From assembly GCA_039819165.1 (NCBI GenBank), contig JBCBSM010000002.1, positions 1 through 64,000 on the forward strand: a stretch of DNA of 64,000 nt. Reading direction: 5' to 3'. Source of the DNA: Planctomycetota bacterium. GTDB taxonomy: Bacteria > Planctomycetota > Phycisphaerae > Phycisphaerales > UBA1924. The translations under genes were made by a program, and so were the position numbers. Of this stretch, positions 6,813-16,213 are shown in pieces. The notes below the pieces were generated by a model that did no database searches, was not told the origin of the DNA, and saw only the letters and a program-made list of their open reading frames with translations. Within the stretch, counting starts at the first letter, position 1; each line of letters starts with the position of its first letter.

Positions 6813-8906
6813 ATGGCCAAGAAGACGACCAAGAAGACGGCGAAGGCCGGCTCGAAGAAGACCTCCAAGAAGGTCTCCAAGAAGACCGTGCGCAAGACCA
6901 GCAAGAAGACCACGAAGAAGACGGCCCCCGCGGCCGGCTCGCGGGGCGGCGTGCGGACGACGAAGAAGACCGGCGGACGGACGACCAAGAAGGCTCCATC
7001 GGGCGGTGGCCGGCGGGGTTCGTCCCGCAGCCGCGTGACCCGCACCGAGATCCGCTCGATCGCCATCGACGACGAGGATGGCCAGCGCCGGCCATCGCGC
7101 GCACCTCGGCCCGCGCGCGGTGGCCTGACCGTTCCCTCCGGGCCGAAGGCCGACCGCCAGCCCAAGCCGGAGCTCCGCCCTGCGCGGCGTGAATCCGAGG
7201 GCCGGCGGCCGGAGGCGCGATCGGCACCCGCCAAGCGCGACCGCGACGAGCGGCCGCCGAAGCCCATCGAGATTCCCAGCGGGCCGCGTGCAGACCGAGA
7301 GCGCAAGACGGACGACCGGGATCGCGATGGTCGCGACCGCAACGATCGCCCGCGCGGCGATCGCGATCGCGACAACGGCGAGGCCCGACCCGACGATGGA
7401 CGTCGGCGGAGCGACGACCGCGGCGGATCGCGGGACGAGCGCGGTCGCGGCAGCCGCGTAGGTGAGAATCCGAAGGCTGGCGGCCGGGAGCGTTCGCAGA
7501 CCAAGCCCCGCGGCAATCCCGGCAATAACCCCGGCAGCACCCCCCGCAGCAAGCCGGCCGACGACGCCGAGCGGGACGAGACCATCTTCGACGACACGGT
7601 GACCTTCGAGGACTTCGATCTGGTCGAGGACGTGCTCGACGGCGTTGAGGAAGAGGGCTTCGTCCACCCCACGGTCATCCAGGCCATGCTCATCCCGCCC
7701 GCACTGGAGGGCAAGGACGTGCTGGGGCAGGCCAAGACCGGCACGGGCAAGACCGCCGCTTTTGGTCTGCCGCTGCTGTCGCTGGTGGATCCGGGGGACG
7801 CCTTCGCGGGCCTGGTGCTGGCACCCACGCGGGAGCTTGCGCTGCAGATTACCGCCGAGCTCGAGACGCTGGGCAAGTACAGCGACCTGAACGTCGTGAC
7901 CGTGTACGGCGGCGATCCGATCGAGAAGCAGGCCAAGCGGCTGGCGAAGAAGCCCGAGATCATCGTGGGCACGCCGGGCCGGGTCATGGACATGGAGCGG
8001 CGGGGCTACCTGCGGTTCGATCGCGTGCAGGTGGCGATCCTCGACGAGGTCGACCGGATGCTCGACATCGGCTTCCGCGAGGACATCCGCAAGATCCTGG
8101 GCGCCTGTCCGAAGGACCGCCAGACCATCTTCGTGTCGGCCACGCTGACCGAGGAGATCGAGAAGCTCGCGCGGCGGTACATGCGGGACCCCGAGAAGCT
8201 GGTGGCGTCGGCGGGCTCGCTGACGGTCAGCGTCGTCGAGCAGCACTACATCAGCGTGCAGCCCTGGGACAAGAAGCGGCTGCTGCTGCACCTGCTGACG
8301 CACGAGGAGCCCGCGCTCACGGTCGTGTTCTGCCGGCTCAAGCGGGTGGTCGACGATCTCGAGAAGCACCTGCGGGACCACAAGATCGACGCGGTGGCGA
8401 TCCACGGCGACATGCGGCAGAGCCGGCGGAACAGCGTGATGCAGCGGCTCCGCAGCGGCGAGCTCGCGGTGCTGATCGCCAGCGACCTGGCCAGCCGCGG
8501 CATCGACGTCGAGGGCATCAGCCACGTCATCAACTACGACCTGCCCGAGGACCCGGACCTGTACATCCACCGCATCGGCCGGACGGCGCGGGCGGGCCGA
8601 GGCGGCATCGCGTGGAGCCTGGTGACGCCCGAGCAGGGCAAGCTGCTGACCGAGATCGAGAACCGCGCCAACGCCCACATCCCGCCGATGAGCTACCCCG
8701 ACTTCGAGCCCGGGCCCGAGCCGCGGCAGGTTCGCGAGCAGCGGCAGGAGGCCGAGCGCCGCGACGAGCAACTCCGCCGCAAGGCCCTTGAGCGGCAGGG
8801 TGCGGTGCTGCCCACCGAGGCGAGCGAGGACAAGTTTCCCGGGGGCGTGGTGCCCACCAAGCTGCCGCCGCGGCGGCTGGGTGGCCGCGTCGCGCGGCGG
8901 CGCTAG
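6813..8906 (+). CDS. DEAD-box RNA helicase with Lys-rich histone H1-like N-terminus
   Basis: 697 residues from ATG 6813, preceded by GAGG at 6803-6806; an ATG at 6801 in the same frame is less well spaced. Residues 1-80 are KKTTKKTAKKAS-type repeats like bacterial histone H1-like tails. Residues 80-250 are Arg/Asp-rich disorder (DRDRDGRDRNDRPRGD). The RecA-like core begins near residue 260 with TVIQAML (Q motif), then AKTGTGKT, PTRELALQ, DEVD in place of DEAD, SAT and HRIGRTARAGRGG. A short basic tail follows. Core helicases of this type remodel structured RNA or ribosome precursors. The basic extension probably adds nucleic-acid binding. The gene stands alone. Confidence 0.92.
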   Translation: MAKKTTKKTAKAGSKKTSKKVSKKTVRKTSKKTTKKTAPAAGSRGGVRTTKKTGGRTTKKAPSGGGRRGSSRSRVTRTEIRSIAIDDEDGQRRPSRAPRPARGGLTVPSGPKADRQPKPELRPARRESEGRRPEARSAPAKRDRDERPPKPIEIPSGPRADRERKTDDRDRDGRDRNDRPRGDRDRDNGEARPDDGRRRSDDRGGSRDERGRGSRVGENPKAGGRERSQTKPRGNPGNNPGSTPRSKPADDAERDETIFDDTVTFEDFDLVEDVLDGVEEEGFVHPTVIQAMLIPPALEGKDVLGQAKTGTGKTAAFGLPLLSLVDPGDAFAGLVLAPTRELALQITAELETLGKYSDLNVVTVYGGDPIEKQAKRLAKKPEIIVGTPGRVMDMERRGYLRFDRVQVAILDEVDRMLDIGFREDIRKILGACPKDRQTIFVSATLTEEIEKLARRYMRDPEKLVASAGSLTVSVVEQHYISVQPWDKKRLLLHLLTHEEPALTVVFCRLKRVVDDLEKHLRDHKIDAVAIHGDMRQSRRNSVMQRLRSGELAVLIASDLASRGIDVEGISHVINYDLPEDPDLYIHRIGRTARAGRGGIAWSLVTPEQGKLLTEIENRANAHIPPMSYPDFEPGPEPRQVREQRQEAERRDEQLRRKALERQGAVLPTEASEDKFPGGVVPTKLPPRRLGGRVARRR

Positions 8907-8932
8907 GGCGCCCCTTCGGCGGTCCGGAGGCG

Positions 8933-9319
8933 TCAGGCGATCTTGCGGGCGGCCCGTTCGCTGGTGCGGGCCACGACCACTAGGCGATCGACCCGCGTGG
9001 AGTGCAGCACGCTAGCGATGGGCCTCGCCAGCCCGCACACCGCGAGTTGGCCGCCGGCGGCGTGGCAGCGCTCCCGCAGCTCGAGCACCATCGAGATGCC
9101 CGCCGACACCATGAACTCCACGCCCGTGAGGTCGAGCACGACGCGGCCGCCGCAGCGGTCGACGTGTCCGGCGACCTGGGCGAGCACGCCGGCGGCATCC
9201 TCGTCCGAGAGGCTGGGGCCGCGGACCTTGACGATCAGTGCATGGCCGGCGTTCTCGAGGGTGGCGAATCGACCCTCGCCGGATCGGTGGTGCTGCTCGG
9301 CGTGGCGTGCGACGGCCAT
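8933..9319 (-). CDS. STAS-domain protein (anti-sigma-factor antagonist-like)
   Basis: 128 residues. It shows the STAS pattern ALIVKVRG, a helix, RVVLDLTGVEFMVSAGISMVLELRE, QLAVCGLARPIASVLHSTRVDRLV. The phosphorylatable Ser of SpoIIAA-like proteins would be the Ser in VSAG. Proteins of this type switch partner anti-sigma kinases or act in other regulatory complexes in the cytoplasm. No cognate HATPase kinase is adjacent; the gene is convergent with the helicase. Its promoter region is shared with the divergent dockerin gene. The first ~20 residues (HAEQHHRSGEG) are not part of the fold. Confidence 0.8.
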   Translation of the reverse strand: MAVARHAEQHHRSGEGRFATLENAGHALIVKVRGPSLSDEDAAGVLAQVAGHVDRCGGRVVLDLTGVEFMVSAGISMVLELRERCHAAGGQLAVCGLARPIASVLHSTRVDRLVVVARTSERAARKIA

Positions 9320-9474
9320 ATGCGTTCCCCCTGCGATCGACCGGCTGGCCTCGCTGGCGTGCGGGCCGTGTTACCGGACGCGACGTGGCGGCCCCGGCCG
9401 ATCGGTCGGCGGGTGGCCACGCTCCCGGGCGGAGGGTGCATTACACTGCTGGCAAGTGGAAAGGGGTGGACGCG

Positions 9475-10875
9475 ATGGGGACGGCGAGGCTTGGGGTGTG
9501 GTGGGGAATCGCGGTTTGTGCGGCCGGCGGGGCGGCAGTGGGGCAGTGCACGCCCGCGTGGGATGGGACCATCGGGCAGCCCGGCATCAGCCGCGGCTAC
9601 GTGCAGCCCATGGCGAATTGGGATGATGGGACCGGCGAGCGTCTGTACGCCGGCGGCTCGTTCGCGGGCTTCATCGGCGTGCCGGGCACGACGCTGATCG
9701 CTCAGTGGGATCGCGCTGCCGAGGCGTGGTCCCGCGTCGGCAGCCCGGGGCTGAGCACGGGCTCGACCAACGGCTTCCTGACGAGCCTGCTGCCCTTCGA
9801 GGTCGACGGCCGCGAGCAGCTGGTGGCGGCGGGCTTCTTCGCCAGCGCGGGCGGGCAGCCCGACACGCAGTCGATCGCGGCGTGGGACGGCGTGTCGTGG
9901 TCGTCGATGGGCGGCGGGCTGGTGGCGCCCAACTCGATCTGGTCGCTCATCGAGGGCGACCTGGGCGACGGGCCGCGGATGTTCGCCGGCGGGGCGTTCC
10001 CGACCATCGGCGGCATTGACGCCGGCGGGCTGGCGCAGTGGGACGGCGAGCGGTGGGCCGCCATCGGGCTAGGCATCGGCATCGAGGGCGTCTTCAGCCC
10101 GACGGTGTTCGGCGTCGAGCAGTTCGACGACGGCAGCGGCCCCGCCCTCTACGCCGGCGGCCGCTTCGACAGCATCGACGCGGAGCCCGGCACGGACCTG
10201 ATCGCGCGCTTCCGGGACGGCGCGTGGGAGGAGGTCGGCACCGGCCTGGGCGGCTCGAGTCCAACCGCCGACGCCGGTGTGCTCGCGGTGTTCGATGACG
10301 GCAACGGCCCGGCGTTGTATGTCGGCGGGCGATCGCTGACCGCGCCGGGCGAGCCGCGGACGAGCGTGTACAAGTGGGACGGCGTGTCGTGGGAGGCGGT
10401 CGGCCAGGACCTCGGCGGCGCGGTCATCGACCTGCAGGTGTGGGACGATGGCAACGGGCCCGCGCTGTATCTCGCGGGTACGGCCATGCCCGACATCGGT
10501 TACGTCGCGCGGCTCGAGGGCGATCGCTGGGTGACCGTCGACGGCGGCATCTCCAGCCAGCCCGCGGTGCCCACCTCGACCTTCGCGTCGGCCTTCGGCC
10601 TGCACGTGTGGGACGGTGACCTGTACGTCGCCGGCAACTTCACGCTGGTCGGCGATCCGGCGGTCGAGGTCGCGGGCATCATCCGCCGCACTGGATGCGC
10701 CGCGGACTGCTACGCGGACTTCGACGGCGACGGCGTGCTCACCCTCTTCGACTTCCTCGCGTTCCAGAACGCCTTCCAGGACGGCCTGCCCGAGACCGAC
10801 TGCGACGCCGACGGAAGCCTGACGCTGTTCGACTTCCTGTGCTTCCAGAACGCGTTCGACGCGGGTTGCGAGTAG
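9475..10875 (+). CDS. Secreted repeat protein with C-terminal GC-type dockerin-like anchor
   Basis: 466 residues from ATG 9475 (purine-rich AAAGGGG upstream). Residues 1-23 form a signal peptide ending near AAVGQ. The body is a repeated beta module: units such as WDDGNGPALYVGG, DGRMFAGGAF-like and WDGVSW recur about every 45-50 residues, suggesting a beta-propeller. The C-terminus holds two calcium-loop repeats, DFDGDGVLTLFDFLAFQNAF and DCDADGSLTLFDFLCFQNAF, which is the planctomycete GC-type dockerin-like ending thought to anchor exported proteins. The substrate or partner is unknown. No cohesin-like gene is in the window. Confidence 0.85.
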   Translation: MGTARLGVWWGIAVCAAGGAAVGQCTPAWDGTIGQPGISRGYVQPMANWDDGTGERLYAGGSFAGFIGVPGTTLIAQWDRAAEAWSRVGSPGLSTGSTNGFLTSLLPFEVDGREQLVAAGFFASAGGQPDTQSIAAWDGVSWSSMGGGLVAPNSIWSLIEGDLGDGPRMFAGGAFPTIGGIDAGGLAQWDGERWAAIGLGIGIEGVFSPTVFGVEQFDDGSGPALYAGGRFDSIDAEPGTDLIARFRDGAWEEVGTGLGGSSPTADAGVLAVFDDGNGPALYVGGRSLTAPGEPRTSVYKWDGVSWEAVGQDLGGAVIDLQVWDDGNGPALYLAGTAMPDIGYVARLEGDRWVTVDGGISSQPAVPTSTFASAFGLHVWDGDLYVAGNFTLVGDPAVEVAGIIRRTGCAADCYADFDGDGVLTLFDFLAFQNAFQDGLPETDCDADGSLTLFDFLCFQNAFDAGCE

Positions 10876-10897
10876 CGGGGGGCGTGCGCGGCACTGG

Positions 10898-12595
10898 TCA
10901 GTCGCTCCGCGGCGACTCGTCGGTGCGGCCGTCGGCGTAGAGGCCGATGATCGATGTGGCGCGTTGCTGCCCGGGCACAAAGCGGATCCGGAACGTGTCG
11001 TTGCCCTCGAGGGCGAACGTCGTGCCGCGCATCCATCGCAGCGTGAACCTTGGGCCGTCGCCGCGCTGGTACACCGCTGCGCCGGACTCGATGGAGACCC
11101 GCCGCGGGCCATAGCTGCCGACGAATTGCTCGAGCGGCGGACGGGCTCCGGCACGTGCCGGGTCGGCTGCCGCCAGTTCGTCCTCGATCCAGCCGATCTG
11201 GCCCGTGATCGATGCCGCGGTGCTGGCATCGACGAGGGGCATCGCGGCGCGTAGTGCGTCGATGGCCTCGGCGCTCCGACCGAGCGCTCGGAGGGAACGA
11301 GCGCGATCGAGCTGGAGTCCCGCGTTGCCGGGCTGGCGTTCGATCTGCCGGGCGAGCAGGCGGACGCGGCCGTCGTGCAGCGACCGGCCGTCGAGGATCC
11401 ACGACACGAAGCTGGCGACGGCGTCCATGTCCAGCTCCGGATGCTCGCGTTGGTAGCGCTCAAAGGTGGCCATGCCCCGATCGGCGTCGCCCTCGACGAA
11501 GGCGCGGACGGTGTCGCGGCGGGCGAGCCGCTCGGGGGCGTCCCACGAGGGGTAGCCGAGCCATTGCACCGCGGGCGAGTCGCCCGGGAGCAGGTCGGCC
11601 GCGAATTCGCCGGCGACGGCCATGCCGTAGAAGCTGTTGGTGAAGTAGGCGAAGGCCTCGTCGCGATCGGTCGATCCCATGGTGAAGCACTTGGCGGCGC
11701 CGTCGTCGCCCCAGTGGAAGAAGGTGCCGCGATCGGGTTCGAGCCCCCAGCCGACGCCCCAGGCGACGGCGCCGTTGGTGCCCGGTACGCGGATCTGTGG
11801 CTCGAGCATCGCGGCGTGCGAGTCCGTGGTGAGGCCCTCGCCGTCGAGCATCGCGCGCAGGAACCGGCCGTAGTCCCCGGGCGTGGTGAGCAGGCTGGCG
11901 GCCGCGTTCGCAGGGCGGCCGGGCTCGCGTTGTCGTTCGATCGGCTCTCCCAGCATGCGGTGCCGGGTGGCGAGGCGATCGGCGAACTCGACGCGGTACA
12001 CCAGCGAGCTGCTCTGCATGCCGAGCGGCTCGAAGACCTCGCGGCGAGCGATCTCCTCGAGCGTGGCATTCTCGAGGTGCTCGATCGCCCGCTGGACGAG
12101 GCGGTAGCCGGGGGGGTAGTAGCGGAACGCCTCGCCCGGGTCGTCCTCGAAGGCCAGGGTGCGATCGTCCGGGCCGCGCAATCCCGTGCTGTGGGAGAGC
12201 GCCATGCGGACCGTGACGCGTGCGCTGCGTGGGTCATCGGGGGGCAGCGGCAGCGTGGGTAGCAGGTCAACGAGCGGATCGTCGAGGCCCAGCCGTCCGC
12301 GATCGACCAGCCGCAGGACGGCGTAGGCCACGACGGGCTTGGTGAGCGAGGCCGCCTCGAAGATCGTGGACTCGGTTACGCATGCGCTGGGTCGCTCGGC
12401 GTAGCCGAACGCGGACACGTCGATTTGTTCGCCCGAGACCTCGGCGAGGCCGAGTCCGGGGATGTCGGCCCGCTGCATGAATTCGGGCTGCGGGCAGTCG
12501 GCCTGCCAAGCGGACGCGGCGGCGGGCTCGAGGACAGTGGTCAGGGCGGCGAGGGCGATCGCGCCCGCCGACGCGGCGGTTCTGGTGCGGGACAT
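10898..12595 (-). CDS. Secreted serine hydrolase of the beta-lactamase/class C (DUF/EstB-like) superfamily
   Basis: 565 residues. The signal peptide is about residues 1-29. The catalytic SxxK is SLTK (83-86) in the usual EAASLTKPVV context. The second motif, normally YxN, reads Y159-Y-P161 in FRYYPPGY, so the Asn is replaced by Pro. The HxG-like third motif is FFHWGDDGAAKCF. A C-terminal part (about residues 360-565) has helical repeats and then a DUF3471-like beta domain. Family members include D-aminopeptidases, esterases and PBP-like proteins in the periplasm. The motif change leaves activity and substrate open. It shares a strand with the DUF4097 gene upstream but is separated by 69 bp. 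Confidence 0.85.
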   Translation of the reverse strand: MSRTRTAASAGAIALAALTTVLEPAAASAWQADCPQPEFMQRADIPGLGLAEVSGEQIDVSAFGYAERPSACVTESTIFEAASLTKPVVAYAVLRLVDRGRLGLDDPLVDLLPTLPLPPDDPRSARVTVRMALSHSTGLRGPDDRTLAFEDDPGEAFRYYPPGYRLVQRAIEHLENATLEEIARREVFEPLGMQSSSLVYRVEFADRLATRHRMLGEPIERQREPGRPANAAASLLTTPGDYGRFLRAMLDGEGLTTDSHAAMLEPQIRVPGTNGAVAWGVGWGLEPDRGTFFHWGDDGAAKCFTMGSTDRDEAFAYFTNSFYGMAVAGEFAADLLPGDSPAVQWLGYPSWDAPERLARRDTVRAFVEGDADRGMATFERYQREHPELDMDAVASFVSWILDGRSLHDGRVRLLARQIERQPGNAGLQLDRARSLRALGRSAEAIDALRAAMPLVDASTAASITGQIGWIEDELAAADPARAGARPPLEQFVGSYGPRRVSIESGAAVYQRGDGPRFTLRWMRGTTFALEGNDTFRIRFVPGQQRATSIIGLYADGRTDESPRSD

Positions 12596-12664
12596 GGCGG
12601 GGAACTCCTGCGACGCGGGTCGCGGCGGATCGGTGCGTGGGCTGGGGGAGGGAGAGATCGGGTG

Positions 12665-13546
12665 CTACGGCGTGCGGATGTCGATCCGGCCGTTGGTGGT
12701 CTCGATCTGCACGCTCGAGCCGCCGCCGTTGATGTCGCCGATGGCGTACTCGCCGAAGTCGATGGCGAGGCTTCCGTCCTTGCGTTCGGTCACCCGGGGC
12801 GTCGTAGCCCGTTGATCGATCTCGAACTGCGTGCGGACGCCGTGGTGGCCGCCGCGGATCGTGGTCGTGGCCTCGACGCCGGCGGGGAGGGTGAGGGCGA
12901 CGTTGCCGTTGTAGGTCTCGAAGGAGAGCTCGCCGGTGACCTCTTGGAAGCTGGCCGACTGGCTTCCGTTGTAGCCGTACACGTCGGCGGTCCCCGCGAT
13001 GTCGGTGAGGATGATGTCGTTGTTCTGGCTCCGGGCGCGGACGTGGCCGCGGACGCCGTCGACGCGGATGACCCCGTTGCGGTAGGAGTCGAGCGTCAGG
13101 TCGATGGCGCGGGGCACGAGCACCTCGACGTGGGTCACCTGGTGGTAGTCGTTGGCGTCAAGCTCGATGGTGTTGCCGTCCTGGCGGATCTCGAAGTCGA
13201 GCGGGCGGGCCGACGCGGCGCGGAACCCATCGCCGTCGGCGCCCTGGGCGTGCTCCGCATCGGCCGGCACCCAGATCCGTACGCGGACGTCGTCGCCGTC
13301 GTGCGCGCTGACGATGATGTCGCCCCGCTTGATGTCGACGTCGAGGTGCCGCCGCTGGGTGGCGTGGGGGAAGGAGATCGCGAGTTCCTGGAGGAGGGTG
13401 CGTTGTTCGCCGGCGTGCGACGCATCGTCGGAGTACCGGGCGGGCGTGTCACCGGCGGTGTTCGCGTGGCCTGCGCTCGCGAGGGGCGTGGTGGCCATGC
13501 CGGCGAGGCACAGGGCGAGCAGCGTCGAGGGTCGGTTGCGGTGCAT
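12665..13546 (-). CDS. Exported DUF4097-family beta-strand repeat protein (putative adhesin)
   Basis: 293 residues. A signal peptide (about 1-28) is followed by short beta repeats with the DUF4097 rhythm: VDIKRGDIIVSAHDGDDVRVRIWV, GVIRVDGVRGHVRARSQNNDIILTDIAGTADVYGYNG, LSFETYNGNVALTLPAG, VQIETTNGRIDIRTP. These motifs form a right-handed beta-helix-like stack in related proteins, whose function is unknown. It lies upstream of the serine hydrolase gene and divergent from katG. The 250 bp between this gene and katG contain the PerR-like palindrome. Confidence 0.8.
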   Translation of the reverse strand: MHRNRPSTLLALCLAGMATTPLASAGHANTAGDTPARYSDDASHAGEQRTLLQELAISFPHATQRRHLDVDIKRGDIIVSAHDGDDVRVRIWVPADAEHAQGADGDGFRAASARPLDFEIRQDGNTIELDANDYHQVTHVEVLVPRAIDLTLDSYRNGVIRVDGVRGHVRARSQNNDIILTDIAGTADVYGYNGSQSASFQEVTGELSFETYNGNVALTLPAGVEATTTIRGGHHGVRTQFEIDQRATTPRVTERKDGSLAIDFGEYAIGDINGGGSSVQIETTNGRIDIRTP

Positions 13547-13737
13547 GGGGCGTCTCCGTGGGTTGGCGGGGAGGACGGACCCGCGGCGCGATCAACTCCG
13601 CGATCGCCGCTGGACGCGGGCCTTCGCTACCAAGTCGAGGCCCGGGAGGCCGCCTTGCGCGTGTTCCGGGGATTCCTGCCGCCGGCGGACCGGTGCTTCG
13701 CCGGGGTGCGTGGACGAGGCGGCGGCGGCCGCTACTC

Positions 13738-13750
13738 TAGAATCATTCTA
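13738..13750 (+). promoter_or_regulatory. PerR/Fur-like operator upstream of katG
   Basis: Perfect 13-bp palindrome TAGAATCATTCTA, extended to CTAGAATCATTCTAA at 13737-13751. It agrees with the Per-box consensus TTATAATNATTATAA at 11 of 14 defined positions. It stands out as AT-rich in very GC-rich surroundings and ends 47 bp before the katG start. In PerR-controlled genes such a box overlaps the promoter and is released by peroxide. Binding by a Fur-family repressor is inferred. Confidence 0.65.
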
Positions 13751-13797
13751 AATGAAAGCCACGAGGTGAATTCCGCCTCCGCACAGGAATCACGCCC

Positions 13798-16143
13798 ATG
13801 ACCACGAGTGCGACGCCCAGCAGCACGCCGGGCACCAACGGCATCAACGGCCAGCAGCAATCCGGCGCGTGCCCCTTCCGCGGCACCCGCATCGGCGGCG
13901 CGCTGGGGTCTCGGCCGCAGATCGGCGACTGGTGGCCCAACCGGCTGCAGGTCGAACTGCTGCACCAGAATCCGCCGATGGGCAACCCGCTGCGCGATGA
14001 GGACTACCGCAGGGCCTTCGCGACGCTCGACCTCGACGCGGTGAAGGCCGACATCCGCGCGATGCTCACCGACTCGCAGCCGTGGTGGCCCGCGGACTAC
14101 GGGCACTACGGGCCGCAGATGGTCCGGATGGCGTGGCACGCCGCGGGCACGTATCGCATCGCCGATGGCCGCGGCGGCGCGGGCACTGGCATGCAGCGAT
14201 TTGCGCCGACCAACTCGTGGGACGACAACGGCAACATCGACAAGTCCCGCCGGCTGATGTGGCCCATCAAGCAGAAGTACGGGGCCGCACTGTCGTGGGG
14301 CGACCTGATGATCCTCGTCGGCAACGTCGCGCTCGAGGACATGGGCTTCAAGACCTTCGGCTTCGGCGGCGGCCGCGTGGATACCTGGGAGCCCGATCGC
14401 GGCATCTATCTGGGCCCCGAGTTCTGGGATGGCAAGGCGGTGGACGACTTCCTGCCTCCGGCCGATCGCCTGGAGTCCGGCGGCGGGCATCCGGGCGAGA
14501 TGGTCACCCGCACCAAGCGGTGGCGGGGCGAGGCGGGCACGCCGAGTTCGGACCTGGAGAACCCGCTGGGCGCGAGCTTCCAGGGGCTGATCTACGTGCA
14601 CCCCGAGGGGCCGAAGCGCGACGGCGACCCGGCCGCGTCGGCCCACGACATCCGCGAGACCTTCGCCCGCATGGCGATGAACGACGAGGAGACCGTGGCG
14701 CTCATCGCGGGCGGCCATGCCTTCGGCAAGAGCCATGGCGCCGTGCCGGGCGACAAGATCGGCCCCGCGCCCGAGGGCGCACCCATGCAGGCCATGGGCA
14801 TGGGCTGGCAGAATACCGAGGGCACGGGCTTCGCGCAGTATGCCATGACCAGCGGCATCGAGGGCGCGTGGACGCCCGAGCCCACCAAGTGGGACAACGC
14901 CTACCTCGAGAACCTCTTCAAGTACGAGTGGGAGCTGACGAAGAGCCCCGCGGGTGGCATCCAGTACAAGCCCAAGAGCGACGACGCGCCCACGACGCCC
15001 GACGCGCACGTCGAGGGCCAGCAGAACGAGCTGATGATGCTCGCGACCGACCTGGCGCTCAAGGTCGATCCGGCCTATCGAAAGATCTGCGAGCGCTTCC
15101 TCGAGGACTTCGATTACTTCTCGGAGTGCTTCGCGCGGGCCTGGTTCAAGCTCACGCACCGCGACATGGGGCCGAAGGTTCGCTACCTGGGTCCCGACGT
15201 GCCGAGCGAGGATTTGCTCTGGCAGGACCCCATCCCGGCGGTCGACCATGGGCTTGTCGGTGATGAGGACATTGCGACGCTGAAGCGGGCCATCCTCGCC
15301 ACGGGCCACACCGTTCCAGAGCTGGTGTCGGCGGCGTGGGCGTCGGCCTCGAACTACCGCGACTCGGACAAGCGGGGCGGCGCGAATGGCGCCCGCGTCC
15401 GCCTCGATCCGCAGCGCGGCTGGGCGGTCAACCGGCCCGAGGAGCTCGTGCGGGTGCTCGATTCGCTGGAGGCCGTGCAGCGCGAGTTCAACGACGCGCA
15501 GGCGAACGGCACACGGGTCTCGCTGGCCGACCTCATCGTGCTCGGCGGCTGCGCTGCGGTCGAGAAGGCCGCGAAGGACGCCGGCGTCGACGCGGAGGTG
15601 CCCTTCACGCCCGGCCGCACGGATTGCTCGCAGGAGCAGACCGACGTGGAGAGCTTCGACTGGCTGCAGCCCGTTGCCGACGGCTTCCGCAACTACATGA
15701 ACCGGAGCGTGGGCTTCGAGGTCTCGCCCGAGCGGTTGTTCCTCGATCGCGCCCACCTGCTGACACTCACCGCGCCCGAATGGACCGTGCTCGTGGGCGG
15801 CCTCCGCGTGCTGGACCAGAACGTTGACCGCTCGAAGCACGGCGTCTTCACCGATCGGCCCGGCGTGCTGAGCAACGACTTCTTCACGGTGCTGTGCAGC
15901 ATGGACTACGAGTGGGTGCCGGCCGACAAGGCAGAGATGGGTTTCTACATCAACGACCGCGCGACAGGCCAGGCGAGGTTTACCGCCACGCGGTGCGATC
16001 TGATCTTCGGGTCCAATGCGCAGCTGAGGGCGCTCGCCGAGGTGTACGCCTCCGACGACGGGCACGAGCGGATGGTCCGCGACTTCGTGCGGGCCTGGGA
16101 CAAGGTGATGATGCTCGACCGTTTCGAGCTCGCCGCGACGTAA
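13798..16143 (+). CDS. katG: Catalase-peroxidase KatG
   Basis: 781 residues, slightly longer than the usual 720-750 owing to extra N-terminal residues. The distal haem site R110-M-A-W113-H114 is present. The Trp-Tyr-Met crosslink partners fit W113, the Tyr in [10 protein letters not shown] and the Met in [13 protein letters not shown]. The [10 protein letters not shown] segment carries the proximal His. Two homologous halves are visible. The enzyme removes H2O2 by catalase and peroxidase reactions in the cytoplasm. The PerR-like box directly upstream indicates peroxide-inducible expression. It converges on the lipoprotein gene with a possible hairpin between. Confidence 0.97.
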   Translation: MTTSATPSSTPGTNGINGQQQSGACPFRGTRIGGALGSRPQIGDWWPNRLQVELLHQNPPMGNPLRDEDYRRAFATLDLDAVKADIRAMLTDSQPWWPADYGHYGPQMVRMAWHAAGTYRIADGRGGAGTGMQRFAPTNSWDDNGNIDKSRRLMWPIKQKYGAALSWGDLMILVGNVALEDMGFKTFGFGGGRVDTWEPDRGIYLGPEFWDGKAVDDFLPPADRLESGGGHPGEMVTRTKRWRGEAGTPSSDLENPLGASFQGLIYVHPEGPKRDGDPAASAHDIRETFARMAMNDEETVALIAGGHAFGKSHGAVPGDKIGPAPEGAPMQAMGMGWQNTEGTGFAQYAMTSGIEGAWTPEPTKWDNAYLENLFKYEWELTKSPAGGIQYKPKSDDAPTTPDAHVEGQQNELMMLATDLALKVDPAYRKICERFLEDFDYFSECFARAWFKLTHRDMGPKVRYLGPDVPSEDLLWQDPIPAVDHGLVGDEDIATLKRAILATGHTVPELVSAAWASASNYRDSDKRGGANGARVRLDPQRGWAVNRPEELVRVLDSLEAVQREFNDAQANGTRVSLADLIVLGGCAAVEKAAKDAGVDAEVPFTPGRTDCSQEQTDVESFDWLQPVADGFRNYMNRSVGFEVSPERLFLDRAHLLTLTAPEWTVLVGGLRVLDQNVDRSKHGVFTDRPGVLSNDFFTVLCSMDYEWVPADKAEMGFYINDRATGQARFTATRCDLIFGSNAQLRALAEVYASDDGHERMVRDFVRAWDKVMMLDRFELAAT

Positions 16144-16159
16144 CTCGCTTGGCTTTCGC

Positions 16160-16179
16160 GCCGTGTGCTCTGGCACGGC
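16160..16179. terminator. Small hairpin between convergent katG and lipoprotein genes
   Basis: GCCGTG (16160-16165) pairs with CACGGC (16174-16179) across an 8-base loop. There is no T-run on either side. It lies in the 70-bp convergent gap, so it could serve as a weak bidirectional terminator. Confidence 0.3.
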
Positions 16180-16213
16180 TTGCGGGATCGACGGTTGTCG
16201 TGCGGCCGGAGGG

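Noticed and set aside
6759-8771. 670-codon minus-strand open frame opposite the helicase
   Set aside because: Shadow of the helicase; no motif and no start signal.
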